Shown piece by piece: positions 53,161-63,357 of a stretch of 64,000 nt of DNA. Source of the stretch: Dipteronia dyeriana (Eukaryota > Streptophyta > Magnoliopsida > Sapindales > Sapindaceae); contig CM065296.1 of assembly GCA_032871835.1 (NCBI GenBank), forward strand, positions 121,220,146-121,284,145, in the 5' to 3' direction. Made by a program: the position numbers and the translations under genes. The first letter of the stretch is position 1. Each line of letters starts with the position of its first letter. Below the pieces are notes generated by a model. It was not told the origin of the DNA, ran no database searches, and worked only from the letters and a program-made list of their open reading frames with translations.

Positions 53161-53795
53161 ATGTCCCTGGTCCTCATATGGCAAAGCAGCTCCTTATTTT
53201 CCCATATTCAAACCTTACCTAAAAACAGGTTCAACAATTCCTCGGTATCATCAATTATATCAGAGATTTTATCCCGCAGGCAAGTCATTACACTACAAGC
53301 TTGTCCAAACTCCTAAAGAAGAATCCCCCTCAGTTGGATATCTCTCACTCCGAAGCAGTAACACACCTAAAAGAAGTCTCTCAGAAACCTCTCCCTTTGC
53401 ATATACCTTATTCGGGACAGCTTATCCTACAAACTGATATCAGTGACCTTTTTTGGGGAGCCATCCTCTCTGAAGAATCCAGTGGAAAATGCCACTATTG
53501 TGGCCATGCCAGTGGACAATTCAAAGACGCTCAAAAACACTACCACACCATTTACAAAGAAATCATTGCAGTAAAAAATGGAATCTCCAAGTTCGATTTC
53601 CATCTCATAACTAAGAATTTCATCATCAAAATGGATAAATCATCCTTCCCAAAGGTCCTTGATTTCCACAACAAGCTCCCTCCAAACCCCCAGCTCTTGA
53701 GACTCAAAGACTGGTTCTCCCGGTATGACTTTTCAGTCAAACACATCAAAGGCACCACAACATTATCCCAGACATGCTCTCCAGATCTCATCTGA
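53161..53795 (+). pseudogene. viral remnant: RNase H domain and end of ORF1
   Basis: Same frame as the RT, with another stop at 53220-53222. Landmarks: QQFLGIINYIRDFIP (RT connection), LQTDISDLFWGAIL (first catalytic Asp), HASGQFKDAQKHYHTIYKEI (catalytic Glu region) and FSVKHIKGTTT. The caulimovirid RNase H layout is clear. Confidence 0.85.
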
Positions 53796-54535
53796 TCACC
53801 CTAATCTCTCTAACTGGACCAATCCTTCTACTCTACATGATATCCTCACAGGCCTCGTCCTCATCAACTCCGCTTACTGCCCCACTACCTGCTCCTTTCC
53901 CACCGGAATTCATGGTTGCTCCACCACCCGGTCAACTCCCCTCGGTCCAACAGGTCGAAGAGTTTGCCAAAACTTACCTCCCAAAATACCATGCCCGGGT
54001 CAATGACCAAGGCTGCCATCACCAGCTAGCCAATCCCACTAAGCCATTCATCGGCCCTTTTATCTCCCCCACATTTTACTATTACTCCGACCAGGTTTTG
54101 TGGTTCTTATGGTCTTTATCTATCATACACCACCATGCCATAGTTTTCCCTCTCCAAGCCATGTATGGCTTCGTTCAGAACCCATCCTCCCACTGCTTCC
54201 AGACCTTCCTCCAATGGTTCAACCATCTGTCCGTCTGGCTAACAGAGCTTACCAGGCTTATGGGACAATACCACCTCTGGAAGATGGACCCAGATCCAAC
54301 CTCAAAATTATGCTATATTTGGATCTTCCATAGGCCTTACAGATACAGCCCACATACTCAGCTCCTTTGGACTTCCTATAACAGCTACGAATGGGATACT
54401 TCGTACGACTACGAAAGACTTTACCAGACCAGTATCCAGATCCCTCTCCTCAAATTCCTTTGTGACGTCAACCACAGCAGAACATATGTCCTTTTCATCC
54501 TCCCTACTGTCCCACGAGACCCATCGAGGATTTGA
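53774..54535 (+). pseudogene. viral remnant: downstream ORF of unknown function
   Basis: A 253-residue open frame that overlaps the end of the polyprotein in another frame, with no stop inside. It is Pro-, Trp- and Tyr-rich with possible hydrophobic segments (ILLLYMISS). I recognise no domain. Position and frame match the second ORF described for florendoviruses, whose function is unknown. It stayed open while ORF1 is broken many times. Confidence 0.6.
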
Positions 54536-54869
54536 CACCCTTTTTGGAATTCTTATCTTCTGGACTCTCAAGATTAGTCTGACACGTGGCCTTGCTCCAT
54601 TTGTGAAGGTCTTGACTCTGACGATGAATACCACGCCACCTGTAACCTCAACAGCCCGTAATCCTCAAGCTTGTCTTATTGGTTTAATTATTAAAGTATT
54701 TGCCAGCTGCCAGACGGTCTTCTTTTGCTTTGTTGAAATCATGCCACCTACTTGACATGATTTGTCTCTGCTTTTGTAATATTATTGTTTCGGGCATCAG
54801 ACTTGGCCTTATCTTTGTATGATATGCCTGCTGGCCATATGTTTTAGGCCTTCAGAAGTCCTCATTCCC

Positions 54870-54877
54870 TATAAAAG
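54870..54877 (+). promoter_or_regulatory. viral pregenomic-RNA TATA box
   Basis: TATAAAAG in the non-coding region after the last viral ORF, about 45 bp before AATAAA and about 340 bp before the primer-binding site; this is the caulimovirid promoter layout. Confidence 0.75.
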
Positions 54878-54918
54878 GAAGTGGCATTCTCCTTGTAAGA
54901 TATTCAGAAATCAGAAGA

Positions 54919-54924
54919 AATAAA
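54919..54924 (+). terminator. viral polyadenylation signal AATAAA
   Basis: Lies shortly downstream of the TATA box, as in caulimovirids, whose terminally redundant pregenomic RNA reads past it on the first pass and uses it on the second. Confidence 0.65.
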
Positions 54925-55213
54925 GATTTGTGTGTTTTGATCTATATGGCTTTCTAAGAGTTTCTCTCGTCTTAATCTTCCTAAGGTTCTATTTCTAGAT
55001 CTATGGTTCTTCAAGATCTTAGTATGCTATATGATCACCTCTCATGAGGACCCTGCATATCAGAACAGATTTTGGCTTAAGATCTCTACCCATCTCTGAT
55101 TGTGTTTGTCGAAAGTGAGTACCCTATTTAGGCCGTTGTGGTAAGGCCGCCAGTGGGGAAAATGAACGACTGAGCTTTCAGTGAGATGGTCGTAGAGCTC
55201 TATGCCGCCTACA

Positions 55214-55222
55214 TGGTATCAG
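55214..55222 (+). other. primer-binding site complementary to initiator tRNA-Met
   Basis: TGGTATCAG matches the start of the plant tRNA-Met primer-binding site used for minus-strand synthesis. Viral similarity ends here, so the insertion ends at the virus's own strand discontinuity. Confidence 0.7.
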
Positions 55223-56023
55223 TTATAGATAATTCTTATAAAATTTAAAAATTGTTTCAAATAGTTATAGATAATTCTTATAAAAATTTGAAAATGGTTT
55301 CAGATAGTACACTTTATTTCATTTATTTATTTAAATTTAAAATAAAAAAACATTAATAAAAATTACAATACAAAGTAATTATTTTATGTTTATTTTACCT
55401 ATAATATCCCCTTGATTTTATTTACACTATTTGATTACACAATTTCCTTCCTTTTGTTCTATTTTTATAGTTTTAACAATTCAAAGTAATAATTAATAAT
55501 AAATTTTCATACATGTTTATTCCATTTATAAACATTATATATACTAACTAAAACTTTAATACGAGGGTTTGTAAATCATTAATGAAGCTTAGAATATATT
55601 GATTAAATAAAATAGATAAATTCAATAATTGATAGTTAATAAATTAACTTTATAATGTTAGTGCGTATCGAGAGAAAAAAAAACTAATTGGTTATATAAT
55701 TTAACTGAACCATAAATATTTTATGGGTCCATCACGAAAGAAAGTCATGTTTAATTTTAGATTTACATGTAAATTAAAACATCCATACAAAAATATGGAA
55801 TCCTACATTTAACATTAAACATTTGTTACTCTAATGCGGTTCGGTGTGCGATCATTTTCTTGTATAAATTTTAGATTCGAATCGTTAAACAATATCAGAC
55901 TTATGTATTCATTAAAAAATTATAAACCCCACATCAAATATATACTAATTCACTGAACATGAAAAAAACAAATCGACACTCGCAATAAATTTGAATCTTA
56001 CTGATATAATTTTTTTATTGATA
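55223..56023. other. flank of the viral insertion, with a 42-bp tandem duplication
   Basis: 'ttatagataattcttataaaa' occurs at 55223 and 55265, giving two 42-bp units directly at the right viral junction. The rest is AT-rich without a gene. Confidence 0.7.
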
Positions 56024-56032
56024 TTTTTAAAA

Positions 56033-56903
56033 GAGAGAAAATAAAAAATAACCACAATTATTATGAAAATTTTGTTTTTGATCACATACGAAAATTTATT
56101 TGTTAATAGCCATTTTTTTAAAAAAAAATCAGTGTATGTCCGTAAATTACAAAAATACCACTGTATTTGATTTTTTCTTTAAAACAGAAAGAAAACTTGA
56201 AATCATGACTAAAATCTAGAACCAAATGTGAAATCAAGGCTAGAAACTTGAAACTTGAAATCTTGTTTTAAAAAATGAAATCTTGAATCTTGAAACTTGA
56301 AATCTTGACTAAATTGAAAGTTGAAACTTGAAATGTTCTGGGTTTTTAAGTTATTCATTTTCAAATTTTGAAACTTGAAATGTTGTCAAAATTGAAATGT
56401 TGAAACTTGAAATGTTGACTAAATTGAAATGTTCAAACTTGAAATGTTCTGGGTTTCTAATATTTCGTTTTCTTTCTTTTTTTTTCACCAGATCTAATCG
56501 CCGGCGGAGGGGGAGCTCGACGGTGTTGCTGGACGGTCGTGAAGCCTAGACGACGGCACTCCGGCAAGCCGTTGACGACATGTGAGAGAGAAATTAAAGG
56601 AGAGAGAAAGAGATGTGAGTGAAAGAGAGAGAGAAAGAAGAGAGAGAGAGTTGTGGGGAGAGAAGAGAGGAGGCTGGCGACGGTTCGCCGGCCTTCCAAG
56701 GATGCCGAAGAGAGAGAGAGATCGGGGAGAGAGAGGAAAGGAGAGAGAAAAAAAAAAAGAAGTGAGAGAAAATGGTTGAGGATGGTTTGTATATGAGACA
56801 TTTAAGTAATTTCTCAAAAAAATGGTTATTAATAAATAATTTTTCGTATGTGATTAAAAACAAAATTTTCATAATAATTATAGTTATTTTTAACCATTTT
56901 CAC
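56033..56903. mobile_element. Mutator-type MITE, 871 bp, with GC-rich interior
   Basis: Long inverted ends of about 90 bp share, in the same order, 'aattattatgaaaattttg', 'atcacatacgaaaa' and 'ccattttttt'. Nine-bp flanks TTTTTAAAA (56024-56032 and 56904-56912) form a perfect, although low-complexity, target duplication. The interior holds repeated 'gaaacttgaaatgttg' words, then a GC-rich segment (56489-56710) unlike its surroundings, possibly captured gene sequence. No transposase. Confidence 0.8.
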
Positions 56904-57017
56904 TTTTTAAAATATACGATTGGTTTTAACTCACCTCATCAACAACCATTTTATGTGTCAGATTAGAAGACGTCAAATAAAAAGACTAGATTAGATCCAA
57001 ATTCAGTTGCAACATAG

Positions 57018-57216
57018 CATGCATGTAAATCTTATTGCTAGACACCTATCTCTTACACAAGCTACATGCATGCAAATGGGAGACGTGGCTAATCCATTCT
57101 GATGCCACATGTAAGCATAACACGTGCCCTCTTTAAGAATATCGAACACGTGTCCTTCAATGACCACATGAATGCTAAGTATAAATATGGATATAGCGAA
57201 ATTTACGTGTCACGTG
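57018..57216 (+). promoter_or_regulatory. ABRE and RY cluster with TATA box upstream of LEA_6 gene
   Basis: RY motifs CATGCATG at 57018-57025 and CATGCATGC at 57065-57073. ACGTG cores (ABRE-type) at 57083, 57122, 57148, 57205 and 57212, including ACGTGGC. TATAAATA at 57180-57187. RY elements bind B3 factors (ABI3/FUS3 class) and ABREs bind ABI5-type bZIPs, so seed-maturation and ABA control is expected. The leader would be only about 20-30 nt. Confidence 0.75.
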
Positions 57217-57232
57217 CATGCGTTGTGTAACA

Positions 57233-57520
57233 ATGGAAAATCAGAGTCAAAAAGGTAAAACTGAGGGGAGGCAACAGGCACAGCAGCAACAAAAACCACC
57301 CAACATTTCGCCGATGAAGCCGGTGACCCACGACGCCTACGGCGGAGGCATGTACGCGAATGAACCGGAACAGCAACAGAAGAAACCAAACAAGCAACCG
57401 GCTAGTGAAACCCAGAACGCTGATGGGCCTAATGGGCCTCAAATCAAGCCCAATCACCCACCTCCACCTTCTTCTGGCGACCGTGACATCGATATCACTG
57501 GCCAATCTTACATTCAGTGA
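57233..57520 (+). CDS. late embryogenesis abundant protein, group 6 / LEA_18 (PF10714)
   Basis: 95 residues, single exon. A hydrophilic, disordered protein thought to protect cell contents during seed drying or drought. Landmarks: ISPMKPVTHDAYGGGMYANE (residues 25-44), ASETQNADGPNGPQIKPNH (57-75) and the conserved C-terminus SSGDRDIDITGQSYIQ (80-95). A Gln-rich N-terminus (QQAQQQQ) is typical of the variable part. No signal peptide or membrane segment. The start is the ATG at 57233 in context aacaATGg rather than the in-frame ATG 15 bp upstream, which has a poorer context. The upstream region holds ABRE and RY motifs. Its last codons and 3' region are copied at 60466. Confidence 0.88.
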   Translation: MENQSQKGKTEGRQQAQQQQKPPNISPMKPVTHDAYGGGMYANEPEQQQKKPNKQPASETQNADGPNGPQIKPNHPPPPSSGDRDIDITGQSYIQ

Positions 57521-58985
57521 ATATATACAGTCACCTTTGTTTTCTTGAATATCCTGTGTTTTCATAATCTGGTTTGTTATCATCACTATGACAATATGTA
57601 GTTTGAAGTTTTCAACTATAGTAGTTAGTTTGTCAAATCTCGTTCGTGTATTTTTTCTGTTGTGGATTTTCCGAATTGGTAAGTAAACCTTTATGTAATC
57701 CATGGGCCTATCTGTTGCTATGCAAATGCAAGAATAGTTGCTTTTCATATATGGTTAAAACAAAATTCGAAAAATTGAAAAAATAAAAATTGGGGGCCAT
57801 TAATAAAAATAACAGAAAATAGGGGCCGAAGTGAAAAATGAATAAAATTCGGGAAGATTTTACAGTTTTTCAAAAATGATTTTAAAAGTTTTTTTGTGGG
57901 GGCAACTAAGCACATGTAATGTAGGGGAAACACATTTTAATCGGTGGAGGTGGCAATCCATTTTAATTATCGAACTTTATTTATGAGCCTTAAAAAGTAT
58001 CCTTATGAAAAGAAATGATAAGTGTTTTTTTATTTTGGGATTTTTTTTTTTAACAAAAACATCAGCAACACAAAACAGTGGAGGCATGTAGTGAGTCAGT
58101 GTTCTAAGTAGACGCCCGTATGGCAGACTAGTGTATAGTTGGTGAAACCGAATAAAATAAAATGATATCATTCTGGATGAACAAAATGAAAAAAGATATA
58201 ATTTTAGACATTGATTTATCTAGCCCGTCTAGAAAGACCGATTATACCTTCTCCACTGCCGAACCATGTGGAGACCATTTACGTAGGTGGATTAGGAATG
58301 CCTACGCCTAGAACAATGGAGTGAGCATCACCCTTGTTGTGGTAATTGGCCTTCCTCACGGTAGGCAGGTCTACGCCTAAGTAGATGGACACCTATGCCT
58401 AGAACAATAGAGTGAGCATCACACTTGTTAATGGTGTTGGTTTAATGATGTAAAATGTAATCCATGTGCCGCGAGTAAGTTATCAATAATTACCCTTAAA
58501 TTCAGCAGGATTATTCAACAACCATGCACCTAAAAAATAAAGATTGTTGTTATAGAACTATTATACACCTCACTCTTTGTTTATGTAATAAACAACCATC
58601 TTAAATAAAATGTGTATAGAAGAGTTGATCTTGATAGATCTTAACATAAATTTTATTTGTTCTTGTTTATAGAAGAATGACTACAAACGTGAGCCGTCTC
58701 CGCAATTGTAAATGTTGTTATTCAAATTACGTTTTTAATAGTTAGATCTTATTTTCGATTGAATTATTTGTCATTCTTATTTATAAATGAACAAGTGTGG
58801 TTCACTACATTTTTATATGTAATTAAATCTGGAATATACTTAAAGTGGTTGATTGCTGGAATGATCGAAGAGTTGCGTAAGTGGTTGATTTAGACAAAAA
58901 TTCTAATCCAACACTAATTATAAAACTATTTCTTTTGGTGCCAAAAATCTTATAAGCTATATACTATTCTATAATCCCAACATAC
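57509..58985 (+). repeat. tandem duplication downstream of LEA_6, block A
   Basis: The 3' end of the LEA gene and about 1.5 kb of following DNA match block B (60466-62075) in the same order: 'acattcagtgaata', 'gtttgtcaaatctcgt', 'ttcaacaaccatgcacctaa' and 'cttttggtgccaaaaatctta'. Block A also contains an internal direct repeat (58299-58339 and about 58391-58429, 'gcctagaacaat(g/a)gagtgag'). Confidence 0.85.
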
Positions 58986-58998
58986 CTAATTAAAAAAA

Positions 58999-60430
58999 GG
59001 GTGAAATCCATTTTAGTCCCTCTAGTTTGATATATTATACAAATCGGTCCATGTAGTTCTACTATTGTCTCATTTGATCATTCTGTTACGATTTTCGTTA
59101 AAATCAGACCAAATTACCATGCTACCCTTTTGTTATGATTTCCATCTTATTTTGTTTTAATTATAAAAAGAAAAAAAAATATGAAAAAAATAGAGATTCA
59201 ATATGGATCCCCACCTAATGAAAAAAAAAACTTAAAAGAAAAAAAAATGGATTTACAAACTCAGATCTGTCATCTTCATTCTATCAAACCCCAACCTGTA
59301 TTCAATCAAGCCCATATTCAACAAACCATACACCACCACCACCAGATTCAACACAACCATCATTTTCTTCATCAAACACTAGCCACCCATCTCATAATCC
59401 ATACCCTCTCTATAAAAAATTCACACTGAATCTCTTCTTCTCACTACTGATCTCTCTCTCTCTCTCTCACCATCGATCTCTCTCCCACTCATTAAAAAAA
59501 AATCTCACCACTAAATCTCTTATCTCACACCATTGTCTATCTTCGTGGGTTGGTGCTGGTTGATTTTGTGTGGTTTTATGGCGACGAGGTTGAGGCTATG
59601 GTTGGGCTCCGATTTGGTGTGAGATGTGGCGGTTAGGGTTCGATTTTGGTGGTGTTTGTGGCGACGAGGGTTTATGTGTCGAAGAGAGAGCGTGAGATGG
59701 AAAGAAATAGAGATATGTTGTCGTCGGGATCTCTTCGACTGGGAGAAGATCAGCGTTCTTAGAGGTGGTAGTTGGCGGATTTCGGAGGTGGGTTTTGGGT
59801 TTTCGGGTTCTGGGTTTTGGGACTATGTCTGGTGGAGATGATGGCTACTATGTTCGATTGGGTTTGGGTTTCTGGATTATTATTTTGGGGGTGGTGGTGT
59901 ATGGGATCTGATTTTCTAGTATGTTTGTGGGTATAGAATAAAAAATGTTGAATCAGGTGTTGGTATGGTGGTGATGATGGTGGAAGTTCTAGGTTTGGTG
60001 GTGTTAATGTTGATGAAGATGAATATGAATGGTTGATTTTTATTTATTTTTTTGCCTTTTCTTGTTCTTTGAATCAAAAGTTTTGTGGTGGTGGTGTAGA
60101 TGATGAAGGGGAATCCGATGATTGTTGATTCGTCTCGAAGAGAGAGAGGGTATGAAAGAGAGAATTTTTATTTTTTTAATGTGACTTTTTTTAATATTAG
60201 TTTTTTTATTAAATCAATTTTTAAATTATTTTTTCAATTCCAATTATTAAATTTAACCCTGATTTTACCATTATACCCTTAATGATCCAATGAAACCCTA
60301 ACGAAATTGGATGGTAGGGATTAGAAAAATGATTATTGGTAAACGTTTGGACCTGTCAAGACAATATTGGAATTAGAGGGACCAATTTATATAATAGGTC
60401 AAACTAGAGGGATTAAAATGAATTTTACCC
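58999..60430. mobile_element. Mutator-type non-autonomous element, 1,432 bp
   Basis: Inverted ends: left GGGTGAAATCCATTTTAGTC, right read inward GGGTAAAATTCATTTTAATC, with similarity extending about 85 bp ('CCTCTAGTTTGA', 'TATTATA'). Flanks TTAAAAAAA (58990-58998) and TTAAAAAAT (60431-60439) match at 8 of 9 positions. The interior holds CT-rich and G/T-rich gene-like sequence (59440-60120) but no transposase. It sits exactly between the two duplicated blocks downstream of LEA_6. Confidence 0.85.
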
Positions 60431-60465
60431 TTAAAAAATATATGCATATTTTATGCTCACGTGGA

Positions 60466-61212
60466 CAACATTCAGTGAATAGTCACCGTTGTTTTCTTGA
60501 AAATCCTTTTTTTTTTCTATTCTTTTCATTATATGGTTTGTATCATCAATCATGTGGTTTGAAGTTTTCAATTAACTATAGTTTGTCAAATCTCGTCAAT
60601 GCAATTGTCAAACACAACATTTTTCTGTTAATTGTTTTTGTTTTGATATTGGCTACTGGGCCTTCGTGTTGCTATGCATATACAATAATAGTGGACATGG
60701 TGGGATTAGTAAACTTTATTCACGATCATTAAAGGTATAATAATGAAAGGAAATTATACTGTTTTTTATTTTATTTTTAACAAAATCATCAGCTGCAAAA
60801 GACAAAAAAAGGAAAAAAAAAGAAAAAAAAAAAAGTGGACATGGTTGTTGATGGTGTTGCCTGTTGGTTTAATGATGTAAAAAGCCACCCATGTGCCGTG
60901 AGACGGGTGTCTAATTATCTAAAATTACCCTTGAATTCAGCAGCGTTATTCAACAACCATGCACCTAAAAAATAAAGATTGTTTATAGAATGTCTAATTT
61001 TGTATATGCAATGAATTCCTCAATTTCACTTTTGTTTAAAATGGTGCGTTTAGTATACGGGACAGGATGAGACGGGACAACATGGAAAAGGACATCCCAC
61101 GTTTTGTATATCTTTCATAAATGAAAAGAGATATCTCTTCGGTTGTAGAAAAAGCTATGTCTATGAGACACCTCTCTCTTCAATTAAGTAATGGATAAAT
61201 AGTCATTTACAC

Positions 61213-61302
<90 letters not shown>

Positions 61303-62075
61303 TAGGAATGGTTTCAAATTTTACTTTGGTCATCAAAGAACAAACTTGACTAAAAAGAATAAATGTGAGAAGACGTGTGTTAGTCGTACAAATAGAAAGA
61401 GCTATTAAGCTATTATGATTTTGCTTTTGCCCGATATAACTTATATAATCTCATTAGTTGTAAAAATGAGGATATTAAACTCATCTTAAATGCACGTATT
61501 ATAAAGTGATTTTGACGGTTCTTAATACAAATTGACCTATTCTTGTTCATCAAAGAAGTTAAATTGTCTATGCAATTGTAAATGTTGCTATCATACTCAG
61601 GGGCGGAACACCGTGACCAAAGAAAAAACAAATTACAGTTAAAAAATTTACATTTTAGTGATATAGTTTTTAAGTTTTTATTATTTGACTACCCTATTCT
61701 ATCAATCTTATTATTTGACCCCCCAATTTTGTTACTCTAGTTCTGCCCCAATCATACACTATTATTAGGTGGTTAACCAAACTGCACTTTTAATAGTTGA
61801 TTAGTTGATTTACATAAATGTCGATACATTAATTATCATTCGTTCTTATTCATAAATGAATGCATTTAATATTGAATGCGCGTTAGTTGATAAGTTGGAT
61901 GATTATTTCTTCATCATTAATTTGTGTAATTGGTTTATTTAGACAAATCTCAATCCAATATTAATTAAACTATTTTTTTTTAAAGAAATAAAACACTAAT
62001 AACTATTTCTTTTGGTGCCAAAAATCTTACAAACTATACTGTTCTATAATCCCACCATATCTAATTAAAAATAAA
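60466..62075 (+). repeat. tandem duplication downstream of LEA_6, block B
   Basis: Begins inside a copy of the last LEA_6 codons ('acattcagtga') and follows block A in order, with scattered substitutions. No LEA coding region upstream of the last codons is present. Contains the (CT)43 tract that block A lacks. Confidence 0.85.
61215..61300. repeat. (CT)43 microsatellite
   Basis: Uninterrupted CT dinucleotides, 86 bp; likely highly variable in length. Confidence 0.95.
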
Positions 62076-62194
62076 AATAAAAAATCACATCCTAAAACCC
62101 CAAAAATACCCTCCTGTTTTCTCACTTTTTACAAAAAAAAAAAAAAAAAAAAAAAAAAAACAGAAAATACCCTTCTCTCACTCTCGAGAATTCT

Positions 62195-62968
62195 CTATCT
62201 GGTTCCTAAACCAACCCGACACAAATCCTCCGGCGGAGGAGCCTCCCAACTAAAAGCTCTCTTCCTCATCTCGTTAAAATCATCAACACATCTTTTACCC
62301 TTCAATTTTCTGATTCGTTTCGTCGCCGCAGCAAGTTTCTCTCCGGCGACTCTGTCGAAAATCTTCTCCCAACCTCTCTCCCAATCACCGTGCGCGTCGC
62401 ACAGCTCCAGTGTACCGTTTCTCCAGTCTGTCCAGCTCCAACCTCTGTCGAGCGACAACATCACGTCCGCCACGCACGGTCCCTGACACGCCGGCGTGCA
62501 CGGCCTGCACTTGGCACCGCTCAGCGGTCCCGGACTCGACAGCGCCGCCACCGGTACGCCGTACCGTGACGGAGGGAAGTCATATTTCCTGTCCGATACG
62601 ATGCAGAATGGGAGGCGTTTCGTGTGGTAAGGCACATGTTGGGTGGTGAGTTGTGCTCTGAACGCGGTCTCCGAGTTGAGTTGGTGGAACCCGGCCGAGT
62701 CGAGTTGGGGGATGAGAGAGAGGCGGGAGAGAGCCACTCTTGAGGTGTTGAGATCGCCGACGCCGAGACGGTCGTTGAGTCCGCCGTAGCTGGATCCGGG
62801 TGGGACCAGGTATTCGCCCCGAATGAAGTTTTCGGGTCCAAGTGGAGCGTTCCAGTACCCGTCCACTCGGGTCCGGACTATCCAATCGTACGTGAAGTTG
62901 TTGCGTTCTTGGTAGTCCTCAATCATTTGTAGACACCCTTGTACCAAATTGAAGTACTGCAAAAGGCC
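62195..62968 (-). CDS. DUF7796-like plant protein, last exon (5' part outside the window)
   Basis: A 257-residue reading frame to the stop at 62195. The exon begins after the acceptor tag at 62968 with GLLQYFNLVQGCLQMIEDY, which fits the family wording. Landmarks: TYDWIVRTRVDGYWNAPLGP, a GGLNDRLGVGDL segment, and a Cys-rich block CRPCTPACQGPC (about two thirds in); the end is EDLCRVGLGTR. I know similar plant proteins only as a family of unknown function; the R-x-D and D-rich segments recall glycosyltransferases, but that is inference. The upstream exon, with the N-terminal membrane anchor expected in relatives, is not found to 64000, so the intron is at least 1 kb and carries a small MITE. 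GC content is much higher than the flanks, normal for a coding exon. Confidence 0.8.
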   Translation of the reverse strand, partial: GLLQYFNLVQGCLQMIEDYQERNNFTYDWIVRTRVDGYWNAPLGPENFIRGEYLVPPGSSYGGLNDRLGVGDLNTSRVALSRLSLIPQLDSAGFHQLNSETAFRAQLTTQHVPYHTKRLPFCIVSDRKYDFPPSRYGVPVAALSSPGPLSGAKCRPCTPACQGPCVADVMLSLDRGWSWTDWRNGTLELCDAHGDWERGWEKIFDRVAGEKLAAATKRIRKLKGKRCVDDFNEMRKRAFSWEAPPPEDLCRVGLGTR

Positions 62969-63183
62969 CTACGTTACCAGAAAAAAGAAAATTAAATTGA
63001 CAACGTGAAAATAAGAATAATTATATCATTTTATTTTCATATCAATAATAACAAGAAAAAAAAAACATGTTATTTTTAATATTCACAATATAAAAGGAAC
63101 ACGTAATGTTTCATACGGCATCGAAAAGAACGATGTTCCACGTTAGATTTTCAACATGTTTGACGTACATAATTTTTTATCTT

Positions 63184-63357
63184 GGGTTATTAACGCCGGC
63201 TCTCCCTAAACTTTACTAAAATTTTAGATATTAAATCCATTAAACTCTCATTAATTAATAAACAGTTTGATATATTATCCCCTTTAATATATGTTTTAGA
63301 AAACATTTACACTCATATTTTATCAATAAGAGTTTAGAGGGACCGTGTCAATAACCC
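63184..63357. mobile_element. small Mutator-type MITE, 174 bp
   Basis: Inverted ends GGGTTATTAACGCCGGCTCT (left) and, read inward from the right, GGGTTATTGACACGGTCCCT, both followed by 'CTAAACT'. Nine-bp flanks TTTTATCTT and TTTTATTTT match at 8 of 9. Probably inside the first intron of the DUF7796-like gene. Confidence 0.72.

Larger units (their letters stand above)
50069..55222 (+). mobile_element. endogenous pararetrovirus (Caulimoviridae, florendovirus-like), degenerate and 5'-truncated
   Basis: One viral segment in genome order: a coiled-coil remnant, capsid-like region, zinc knuckle, aspartic protease, reverse transcriptase, RNase H, a separate downstream ORF in another frame, then a non-coding region with TATA box, polyadenylation signal and tRNA-Met-type primer-binding site. 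No integrase and no LTRs, which excludes a Ty3 element and points to Caulimoviridae. The second ORF after RNase H and the (TA)n junction fit florendoviruses, which are known from many plant genomes as old insertions; a petuvirus-like relative is the alternative. The movement-protein region is absent. Many stops and frameshifts: a dead fossil copy. Confidence 0.85.

Noticed and set aside
50069..55222. Ty3 retrotransposon as identity of the viral segment
   Set aside because: No LTRs or integrase; capsid, RT wording, overlapping second ORF and TATA/polyA/primer-site order fit Caulimoviridae.
56457..56872. Several overlapping Ser/Leu-rich minus frames
   Set aside because: All arise from the CT/GA tract inside the MITE; no consistent coding signal.
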